Part shown: positions 55,776 to 64,000 of the stretch, piece by piece
Position numbering within the stretch: the stretch's first letter is position 1
How the letters are laid out: every line of letters begins with the position of its first letter
From: Achromobacter deleyi
GTDB lineage: Bacteria > Pseudomonadota > Gammaproteobacteria > Burkholderiales > Burkholderiaceae_B
Length of the DNA stretch: 64,000 bases
Assembly (NCBI RefSeq): GCF_016127315.1
Contig: NZ_CP065997.1
Span: forward strand, 186,001 to 250,000
Direction of reading: 5' to 3'
Program-made: the position numbers and the translations under genes
The notes under the pieces: model-generated
Database searches by the model: none
Seen by the model: only the letters and a program-made list of their open reading frames with translations
Told to the model about the DNA's origin: nothing

Positions 55776-56010
55776 GCGCAAACTCCGGTTCACCGTTAAA
55801 ACGAACACCATTGATTTCTTCAAACAACTGCCGACTTTCCTGCTCGGCTTCGTGCAAGTTTGCGAACGGCGCCTGTCCTGGCACGGTCCAGCATTTTTCC
55901 GGTGCGGTTCCGCCTACGCGACGGGTCCATATCTGCACGCGAAAGCCCTGCTCGTCTTCCTGAGCCACAGAGCATCTCACACGAAAATCTCCAATCATTC
56001 TTGAAGTCAT
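55762..56010 (-). CDS. Small hypothetical protein
   Basis: 82 aa from ATG at 56010 with AAGGAG 7 nt upstream; in-frame extension to 56229 has no ribosome site. Charged, soluble, beta-rich then helical (MTSRMIGDFRVRCSVAQEDE...). No recognised domain. Confidence 0.6.
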   Translation of the reverse strand: MTSRMIGDFRVRCSVAQEDEQGFRVQIWTRRVGGTAPEKCWTVPGQAPFANLHEAEQESRQLFEEINGVRFNGEPEFAHASA

Positions 56011-56254
56011 GGACAACTCCTTGTTATATAAGTGAATGATGCGTGTCGAACGCAGGTGTATTGTGCCGCAACTATCCGGCCCTTTTATTGAAAATACACA
56101 ATTGCTCACATCAAAATCAAGCACTCGTGTCGTCAAGATAATCTCCCGAGACGACAGAATTATGTCTCGATCATAAATAAGGCGGGTTTTCCCGCCATCC
56201 GCCGTGTGGCCGACTTGCGCTGACAGCAAGCGGCGTGCCGGACCCGATGACGAA
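56011..56254. other. Intergenic region with no supported gene
   Basis: AT-rich; contains a GGCGGGTTTTCCCGCC dyad (about 56181-56196) and probably the promoter of the 82-aa gene, though no convincing hexamer pair was found. No gene is seen. Confidence 0.4.
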
Positions 56255-56288
56255 AATAAAAAACGGAGCTCGAGGGCTCCGTTTTTTT
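56255..56288 (-). terminator. Rho-independent terminator of serS
   Basis: ACGGAGC / GCTCCGT with a 6-base loop; T-run on the minus strand. Confidence 0.85.
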
Positions 56289-56310
56289 TATTACGTGCGC
56301 GGTTTCGGCG

Positions 56311-57708
<1,398 letters not shown>

Positions 57709-59049
57709 TTACCGTTTCTTGGCACGTTCTTGCGCGTCCAGCTCGCGCAGAAATGCCAACTTCTGCTGGATTTTAGCCTCCAGGCCGCGATCGGTCGGCC
57801 GATAGAAGGAAGGCTTGAGCCCATCGGGGAAATATTGCTCGCCCGCGGCATAGCCATGCGGCTCGTCGTGGGCATAGCGGTAGGCCTTGCCATGGCCCAA
57901 TTGTTTCATCAACTTGGTGGGCGCGTTGCGCAGGTGGATCGGCACCGGCGCGCTGCCGTGTTCGGCGGCGAATTTGCGCGCCTGGTTGTAGGCGTTGTAG
58001 ACGGCGTTGGACTTGGCCGCGCAGGCCATGTAGACCACCGCCTGGGCCAGCGCCAGCTCGCCCTCGGGCGAGCCCAGCCGCTCGTAGATGTCGGCGCCGT
58101 TCACGGCCAGGTCGGTGGCGCGCGGGTCGGCCAGGCCGATGTCCTCGACCGCCATGCGCACCAGCCGGCGCGACAGGTACTTGGGATCGGCGCCGCCGTC
58201 GATCATGCGGCAGAACCAGTACAGCGCGGCGTCGGGGTTGGAGCCGCGCACCGACTTGTGCAGCGCGCTGATCTGGTCGTAGAAGGCGTCGCCGCCCTTG
58301 TCGAAGCGCCGCAGGTTCTGCGACAGCGAGATCTCGAGCCAGGCCGCGTCGACCGTGTCGCGGCCGGCCGCCTGCGCCGATTCGGCCACCACCTCGACCG
58401 CGCTGATCAGGCGGCGCGCGTCGCCGTCGGCCCACGCCGCCAGTTGTTCGCGCGCGTCGGCGTCAATCAGGATGCGGGCGCCCTCGTCGTGGCCTTCGTT
58501 GAACGCGGTGATGGCGCGGTCGACCAGCTGCTGCAGTTCCTCGGGCGTGAGCGACTGCAGCACGTAGACGCGGGCGCGCGACAGCAGCGCCGAGTTGACC
58601 TCGAACGAGGGATTCTCGGTGGTGGCGCCGATGAAGGTGAACAGCCCGCTTTCGACGTAGGGCAGGAACGCGTCCTGCTGCGCCTTGTTGAAGCGGTGCA
58701 CCTCGTCGACGAACAGGATGGTGCGGCGGCCCTGCCCCTGCGCCACTTGCGCCACGGTGACGGCGTCGCGGATGTCCTTGACGCCGCCCAGGACGGCGGA
58801 GATGGCGATGAACTGGGCGTCGAAACCGTCGGCCATGAGCCGCGCCAGCGTGGTCTTGCCCACGCCCGGCGGGCCCCAGAAGATCATGGAGTGCGGACGG
58901 CCCGACTCGAACGCCACGCGCAGCGGCTTGTCCGGCCCCAGCAGGTGCGACTGGCCGACCACGTCGGCCAGCGTGCGCGGACGCAGGCGCTCGGCCAGGG
59001 GCACGTAGGGCCGATGGGCGGGATCGGCCGCGAAGAGATCGTTGCTCAT
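57709..59049 (-). CDS. rarA: Replication-associated recombination protein A
   Basis: 446 aa AAA+ ATPase. Walker [13 protein letters not shown], Walker [11 protein letters not shown], sensor [13 protein letters not shown], and the RarA C-terminal segment ([28 protein letters not shown]). It acts at stalled replication forks. Its place next to serS is common in proteobacteria. Confidence 0.96.
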   Translation of the reverse strand: MSNDLFAADPAHRPYVPLAERLRPRTLADVVGQSHLLGPDKPLRVAFESGRPHSMIFWGPPGVGKTTLARLMADGFDAQFIAISAVLGGVKDIRDAVTVAQVAQGQGRRTILFVDEVHRFNKAQQDAFLPYVESGLFTFIGATTENPSFEVNSALLSRARVYVLQSLTPEELQQLVDRAITAFNEGHDEGARILIDADAREQLAAWADGDARRLISAVEVVAESAQAAGRDTVDAAWLEISLSQNLRRFDKGGDAFYDQISALHKSVRGSNPDAALYWFCRMIDGGADPKYLSRRLVRMAVEDIGLADPRATDLAVNGADIYERLGSPEGELALAQAVVYMACAAKSNAVYNAYNQARKFAAEHGSAPVPIHLRNAPTKLMKQLGHGKAYRYAHDEPHGYAAGEQYFPDGLKPSFYRPTDRGLEAKIQQKLAFLRELDAQERAKKR

Positions 59050-59184
59050 TGGCAGCAGATGAGGGAATACGGCAAGGAAATCAAGCCAGTATTACAACAT
59101 GTCCGGCCGCCCTTCGCCCCTGGCGGCCGGGCCGGCGAGCGGCGTGCGGCGCCCCAGCCGGCGGGCCCGCGCGAAACCGCCGCT

Positions 59185-59976
59185 TCAGGCCAGTTCCGGC
59201 GTGGAAAACCGGCGGTTGGCCAACACCGGCAGCACCTTGCGGGCATGCGCCAGGCGCTCGGGATCGATGTCGGCGAACACCAGCGCCGGCGCCTCGCCGG
59301 CCTGCGCCGTGACCACGCCCAGCGGATCCACCACCATGCTGCAGCCGATGTTGCGTTCGCCGCACTCGCCGGTGGCGGCGACGTAGCAGGTGTTTTCCAG
59401 CGCGCGCGCCGTGACCAGCACTTCCCAGTGCCTTTCCTTCAACGGACCGCGCACCCAGGCCGCCGGCAGCGCCAGCAGGTCGGCGCCGTCCAGCGCCAGG
59501 CGGCGCGCCAGTTCGGGGAAACGCACGTCGTAGCAGGTCATCAGGCCGACCTTCAGGCCGCCGATCTCCAGCAGCGGCGGAATGTCGTTGCCGGGCGTGA
59601 CGTTGGTGGATTCCTTCATGGTGAAGGCGTCGTACAGGTGCAGCTTGCGGTACTGCGACACGATGCGGCCGTCCTGCAGCGTGACCAGCGTGTTCCAGAC
59701 CCGGCCGTCGCCCGTCGGCACGTGCACGCACATCATGGTGGCCAGCGACGAGCCGCGGCTGGCCTCGAGCAGGCGCGTGATGAAGGGGCCGTCCAGCGGC
59801 TGGGCGGCCTTCAGCACGATCTGCGGGTCGGTGATGTCGCGCGCCAGGATGCCCTCGGGCAGCACCAGCAGGCCGGCGCCGCCCTCGCGGGCGCGCGCCA
59901 TGAGATCGACGCAGACCTGGGCGTTCTCTTCCCAGACGCGGCTGACGGCGAACTGGCCCAAAGCGACTTTCAGCAT
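59185..59976 (-). CDS. Carbon-nitrogen hydrolase (deaminated glutathione amidase-like)
   Basis: 263 aa from ATG at 59976. Catalytic residues: Glu in VLPEGILA, Lys in YRKLHLYDAF, Cys in LMTCYDVRFPEL. The CYDVRFPE motif is typical of the Nit/deaminated-glutathione-amidase branch rather than true nitrilases. It probably repairs a deaminated metabolite. Adjacent to rarA, same strand. Confidence 0.9.
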   Translation of the reverse strand: MLKVALGQFAVSRVWEENAQVCVDLMARAREGGAGLLVLPEGILARDITDPQIVLKAAQPLDGPFITRLLEASRGSSLATMMCVHVPTGDGRVWNTLVTLQDGRIVSQYRKLHLYDAFTMKESTNVTPGNDIPPLLEIGGLKVGLMTCYDVRFPELARRLALDGADLLALPAAWVRGPLKERHWEVLVTARALENTCYVAATGECGERNIGCSMVVDPLGVVTAQAGEAPALVFADIDPERLAHARKVLPVLANRRFSTPELA

Positions 59977-60206
59977 GACTCTTCCTTGTGTGGGGCGGCA
60001 AACAGGCATCGCCGCGGATTTCCTATTGTCGCGCCAATGGCCGCGAGCGGGCAGCGGCCCGTCGGGTCGGCCGGCTGGCGACGGCCGGCGGCCGCCAGGG
60101 CAGGCGCCGACTACGGGTAACTCCCAACTGCCGCTTGTAAATTTCTTTCACGATAATGAAAAAAAACTGATTTGCCGTAAATATTTTCCAGACACGAGCG
60201 CCCACC

Positions 60207-61478
60207 ATGCCCCAATCCTCGATCACCGCAGCCCCCCTGGACGTCAACGGCAAGGGCCTGGGCGCGTTCCCGGCGTCCTGTACCAACGCCGACGTGGCGG
60301 CGCTGAACTGGAACCTGCTGGCCGAGGACGTCAGCCTGCCGGTGGCGGTGCTGTACGAGACCCGCGTGCGCCACAACCTGCAGTGGATGCAGCGCTTCAT
60401 GGAAGCGTACCGCGTCAAGCTGGCGCCGCACGGCAAGACCACCATGAGCCCGGCGCTGTTCCAGCGCCAGATCGACAACGGCGCCTGGGGCATCACCCTG
60501 GCGACCGCGCCGCAGGTGGTGGCGGCCTACCACCACGGCATCCGCCGGGTGCTGATGGCCAACCAGTTGGTCGGCCGCGCCAACATGGCGCTGATCGCCA
60601 ACCTGCTGCGCGACCCGGCGTTCACCTATTTCTGCATCGTCGATTCGGCCGCCAACGCCGCCCAGCTGGGCCGCTACTTCGGCGAGCAGGGCCTGGTGCT
60701 GCCGGTGCTGATCGAACTGGGCCCGACCGGCGGCCGCACCGGCGTGCGCGACGACGCGCAATTGCAGGCCGTGGTCGAGGAAATCGGCCGCTGGCCCGGC
60801 CTGGCGCTGGCCGGCATCGAAGTCTACGAAGGCGTGCTGCAGGAGGAAAGCGCCATCCGCGCCTTCCTGCGCCGCGCCACCGACGCGCTGCGCGGCCTGG
60901 CGACCGCCGGCCGCCTGCGCAAGAACGGCCCCGCCCTGATCTCCGGCGCCGGTTCGGCCTGGTTCGACGTGGTGGCAGAGGAATTCTCGCAACTGGACAT
61001 CGGCGCGCCGCTGGAAGTCGTGCTGCGCCCGGGCTGCTACCTGTCGCACGACGTCGGCGTCTACCGCTCGGCCGCCGAGCGCATCAACGCCCACAACCCG
61101 GTGGCCCACAAGATGGAGCCGGGCCTGCAGCCCGCGCTGCAGGTCTGGGCCTACGTGCAGTCGCTGCCGGAACCGGGCCGCGCCATCGTCGCCCTGGGCA
61201 AGCGCGACGCCGCCTTCGACGCCGGCCTGCCGACGCCGTCGCTGCGCCATCGCCCCGGCCAGGATGCCGCCCCCGGGACCGCGCCGGCGCACTGGAAGCT
61301 CACCGCGATGATGGACCAGCATGCCTTCATGCAGATCGACGACGCGGACGACATCCAGGTCGGCGACATGATCGCTTTCGACATCTCCCACCCCTGCCTG
61401 ACGTTCGACAAGTGGCGCCAGGTGCTGCTGGTGGACGACCAGTACCGCGTCATCGACGTGGCCGACACCTTCTTCTGA
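60207..61478 (+). CDS. D-threonine-aldolase/D-serine-dehydratase-like (alanine-racemase-fold) enzyme
   Basis: 423 aa. PLP lysine in KLAPHGKTTMSP (Ala_racemase_N fold) and a C-terminal DSD1-type domain with the metal motif DQHAFM ... HPCLTFDKW (His and Cys zinc ligands). Members remove ammonia from D-serine or split D-threonine. It precedes a dipeptide-type ABC importer and may act on an imported D-amino acid. Divergent from the amidase gene. Confidence 0.9.
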   Translation: MPQSSITAAPLDVNGKGLGAFPASCTNADVAALNWNLLAEDVSLPVAVLYETRVRHNLQWMQRFMEAYRVKLAPHGKTTMSPALFQRQIDNGAWGITLATAPQVVAAYHHGIRRVLMANQLVGRANMALIANLLRDPAFTYFCIVDSAANAAQLGRYFGEQGLVLPVLIELGPTGGRTGVRDDAQLQAVVEEIGRWPGLALAGIEVYEGVLQEESAIRAFLRRATDALRGLATAGRLRKNGPALISGAGSAWFDVVAEEFSQLDIGAPLEVVLRPGCYLSHDVGVYRSAAERINAHNPVAHKMEPGLQPALQVWAYVQSLPEPGRAIVALGKRDAAFDAGLPTPSLRHRPGQDAAPGTAPAHWKLTAMMDQHAFMQIDDADDIQVGDMIAFDISHPCLTFDKWRQVLLVDDQYRVIDVADTFF

Positions 61479-61621
61479 CCGCCGCACCCGCGCGCCCCGC
61501 GCGCGGCTCCCTTGCGATACGAACAAGCCCCACGTCCCGGGGGGGCAAGACAGCACTCGGGCACCCGGCGCCTTTTCCGAATTACGCGACAACCTGTTTT
61601 TGACCCTCTGGAGAGAGAATC

Positions 61622-63181
61622 ATGAACTTCCGTACCTCCCGGCGAGGCGGTGGGCTGAAGAGCCTGCTCGCGGCCGGCGCAATTGGCTTGACCGCATTGT
61701 CGACCCCCGCCCTCTGTGCCACGCCGGTCAAGGGAGGCACGATTTCCGTCGCCACCATCGGCGAGCCGCCGACGCTCGACCCGATGACCAGCACCGCCGA
61801 CCTGGTCGGCATCCTGACGCAGCACTTCTTCGAGACGCTGTACACCTTCGACGCCAAGTGGAACCTGACGCCGCTGCTGGCCGACAAGATGCCGGACGTG
61901 ACGCCGGACGGCCTGGTCTACACCATCGCGCTGCGCCAGGGCATCACCTTCCATGACGGCTCCAAGATGGATTCGTCGGACGTGCTGGCCTCGCTCAAGC
62001 GCTGGACCGAGACCGCCACGCGCGGCAAGATGGCCGCCAAGGTCATCGCCAACATCGAAGCGCCCGACGCCAACACCATCCGCATCACGCTCAAGCAGCC
62101 CTATGCGCCGCTGACCGCGCTGCTGGCCATGAACAACGCCGCCGCCGTGATCATGCCCAAGGGCAAGATCGCCCCGGTGCTGACCGAGATCGTCGGCACC
62201 GGCCCCTACCAGCTCAAGGCGCGCGTGCCGGACCAGTACATCCAGCTGACCCGCTTCGACGGCTACAAGCAGCGCGAAGGCGAGCCCGACGGCTACGGCG
62301 GCGCGCGCAAGCAATACCTGGACGAGATCCGCTTCGTGCCGGTCGGCAACGCCAACACCCGCTCCGAAGCCGCCGCCGCGGGCCAGTTCGACTACGTCGA
62401 CTCGCTGCCGGTGGAAGCGCTGGACAAGCTCAAGGGCGGCCGCTCCGACCCGGTGATGCTCAAGCCCTTCGGCTGGCCGCGCCTGGTGCTCAACACCAAG
62501 CAGGGCATCATGTCCAACCTGGCGGTGCGCCAGGCCGTGCAGCTGGCGCTGAACGAAGAGGACATGCTGTACGCCGCCTTCGGCAACAAGGACTTCTACA
62601 AGCTCAACGGCGACCTCTATCCGGAAGGCTATCCGTGGGCCACGTCGCTGGGCGGCAAGGTCTACAACAAGGGCGATGCCGCCGCGGCCAAGAAGCTGCT
62701 GGACAGCGCCAACGTGGCCGACAAGAAGATCCGCATCCTGACCAGCCAGCAATACGAGTTCCACTACAAGATGGCGCTGGTGGCCGCGGAATACCTGAAG
62801 GCCGCCGGTTTCACGGTGGACATGCAGGTGGTGGACTGGGCCACGCTGACACAGCGTCGCCAGGACCCGGCCGTGTGGGACATCTTCATCACCCACAGCG
62901 TGTTCCTGCCCGAGCCCGCGCTGATCGACTTCCCGTCCAAGGACGCGCCGGGCTGGTGGGACACGCCGCGCCGCGCGCAGGTGATGGATGCCTTCAACCA
63001 GGCCCGCACCCAGGAAGAACGCGTCAAGCGCTGGGCCGACGTGCAGCAGGCCGTGTATGACGAAGTGCCGTTCGTGAAGGTCGGCGACTTCAACGCCCAG
63101 GCGGCCCGCTCGCCGTCGCTGCAAGGCGTCAAGCCGGCGCCGTGGCCGTTCTTCTGGAACGCCTGGAAGGCGCCGAAGTAA
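61622..63181 (+). CDS. Dipeptide/oligopeptide-type ABC transporter substrate-binding protein
   Basis: 519 aa. Start ATG with GGAGAG upstream. Signal peptide ending LCA, then GGTISVATIGEPPTLDPMTSTADLVGILTQHFFETLYTFD, the SBP_bac_5 opening. It binds peptides or related cargo in the periplasm. The downstream permease confirms an importer operon. Confidence 0.95.
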   Translation: MNFRTSRRGGGLKSLLAAGAIGLTALSTPALCATPVKGGTISVATIGEPPTLDPMTSTADLVGILTQHFFETLYTFDAKWNLTPLLADKMPDVTPDGLVYTIALRQGITFHDGSKMDSSDVLASLKRWTETATRGKMAAKVIANIEAPDANTIRITLKQPYAPLTALLAMNNAAAVIMPKGKIAPVLTEIVGTGPYQLKARVPDQYIQLTRFDGYKQREGEPDGYGGARKQYLDEIRFVPVGNANTRSEAAAAGQFDYVDSLPVEALDKLKGGRSDPVMLKPFGWPRLVLNTKQGIMSNLAVRQAVQLALNEEDMLYAAFGNKDFYKLNGDLYPEGYPWATSLGGKVYNKGDAAAAKKLLDSANVADKKIRILTSQQYEFHYKMALVAAEYLKAAGFTVDMQVVDWATLTQRRQDPAVWDIFITHSVFLPEPALIDFPSKDAPGWWDTPRRAQVMDAFNQARTQEERVKRWADVQQAVYDEVPFVKVGDFNAQAARSPSLQGVKPAPWPFFWNAWKAPK

Positions 63182-63265
63182 GCCGCGCCGCGGGGCGGGC
63201 CGAACCGGCCTGCCCCGCGGCAACCCCAGCGCCCGAGTCGGCGCGCCGATCTTTAGGATGCCACT

Positions 63266-64000
63266 GTGTTGCGTTATCTCTTGAACCGGCTGGTCGGGCT
63301 GGTGGCCGTGATGTTCATCGTCGCGACCATCGTGTTCGTCATCATCCGCGTCACGCCCGGCAACCCCGCCGCCGTGATGCTCGGCCCCCAGGCCAGCCAG
63401 GCCGACATCGCCGCGCTGGAACACCAGCTGGGGCTGGACCGTCCCCTGCCCGTGCAATACGTGTCGTGGCTGGGCAAGCTGGTGCAGGGCGACCTGGGCC
63501 AATCCATCTTCATGAACAAGCCGGTGCTGGCGGCGCTGGCCGACCGCGCCGAGCCGACCCTGCTGCTGACGCTGATGTCGCTGTTCATCGCCACGCTCAT
63601 CGCGCTGCCGGTGGGCATTCTGTCGGCGGTCAAGCGCGGCACCACGCTGGACCAGTCGGTGCTGTCGTTCTCGATGTTCACCTCCAGCGTGCCGAGCTTC
63701 TGGCTGGGCCTGCTGCTGATGCAACTGTTCTCGGTCAAGCTGGGCTGGCTGCCGGTGTCGGGCTATGGCGGCCCCGACGCCTCGTTCGCCACGCGCCTGT
63801 CGCACCTGGTGCTGCCGGCGGTGGTGCTGGGGCTGGTGAACTCGGCGCTGATCACCCGCTTCATCCGCGCCAGCATGCTGGACGTGCTGCGCGACGACTA
63901 TGTGCGCACCGCGCGCGCCAAGGGCCTGACGGAAACCCGCGTGATCCTGAAGCACGCCGTGCGCAACGCGCTGATCCCGATCCTGACGGTGCTGGGCCTG
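63266..64000 (+). CDS. Dipeptide-type ABC transporter permease (DppB family), truncated at the window end
   Basis: The first 245 codons from a GTG with AGGA upstream. The N-terminal helix and loop VIFVIIRVTPGNPAAVMLGPQAS, GDLGQSIFMNKPV and the EAA region RTARAKGLTETRVILKHAVRNALIPI are typical of OppB/DppB. Part of an operon that continues outside. Confidence 0.95.
   Translation, partial: MLRYLLNRLVGLVAVMFIVATIVFVIIRVTPGNPAAVMLGPQASQADIAALEHQLGLDRPLPVQYVSWLGKLVQGDLGQSIFMNKPVLAALADRAEPTLLLTLMSLFIATLIALPVGILSAVKRGTTLDQSVLSFSMFTSSVPSFWLGLLLMQLFSVKLGWLPVSGYGGPDASFATRLSHLVLPAVVLGLVNSALITRFIRASMLDVLRDDYVRTARAKGLTETRVILKHAVRNALIPILTVLGL

Noticed and set aside
61151..63955. 934-codon minus-strand open frame
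   Set aside because: Antisense to the D-amino-acid enzyme and the ABC importer genes, composition of a shadow frame, no recognisable product.

Overview
The window is high-GC betaproteobacterial chromosome. Several features point to the family Alcaligenaceae (Achromobacter/Bordetella type). It carries two Bug-type (tripartite tricarboxylate) solute-binding proteins without adjacent TctAB membrane partners. It has housekeeping blocks such as tpiA-secG-tRNA-Leu, rpsO-pnp and ilvB-ilvH-ilvC-[terminator]-pssA. It has many LysR regulators beside small catabolic operons. The genus is an inference; no rRNA gene is present.

Layout. (1) 1-12637, all minus strand: one tightly packed operon running srfA-like, srfB-like (actin/Hsp70-fold ATPase), srfC-like (P-loop GTPase-like), a one-TM coupling protein, a secreted von Willebrand A protein, a MacB/LolD-type ABC ATPase with its FtsX-like permease, and a formylglycine-generating-enzyme-like protein cut by the window edge. 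The gaps are 0-20 bp or overlaps, so it is very probably one envelope-spanning machine of unknown purpose. (2) 13.3-16.6 kb: tRNA-Leu(GAG), a small Arg-rich ORF, secG, tpiA, a quinone oxidoreductase and tRNA-Ser(TGA). (3) 16.8-27.3 kb: a one-TM unknown, an acyl-CoA block (HMG-CoA lyase-like, Bug protein, CaiB-type CoA transferase, LysR), an RDD/pilin-like fusion, a TPR protein, and a LysR/nitrilase divergent pair. (4) 27384-27696: tRNA-Leu(UAA) interrupted by a 226-nt group I intron. (5) 27.7-44.9 kb: an esterase, a PIN protein, threonine dehydratase, a lipoprotein, pnp, rpsO, a second lipoprotein, pssA, ilvC, ilvH, ilvB with a long structured leader, an FUSC exporter, yaaA, bdhA and a CPA2 antiporter. 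(6) 45272-48448: a tiny AT-rich integrated element in the 3' end of tRNA-Ser(CGA), bounded by 17-bp direct repeats and carrying only a tyrosine integrase, a MobV/Pre relaxase and a 66-aa ORF. (7) 48.5-54.2 kb: a catabolic cluster (Bug protein, DapA-like lyase, enolase-superfamily enzyme, divergent LysR, cytosine-deaminase-like amidohydrolase). (8) 54.4-64 kb: an orphan ASCH-like protein, small unknowns, serS, rarA, a nitrilase-family amidase, a D-threonine-aldolase/D-serine-dehydratase-like enzyme, and the start of a dipeptide-type ABC importer operon that runs off the window.

The three most unusual items are the srfABC-VWA-ABC-FGE operon, the 3.2-kb integrase-plus-relaxase element, and the intron-bearing tRNA-Leu(UAA). 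No CRISPR array, rRNA or insertion sequence was seen.
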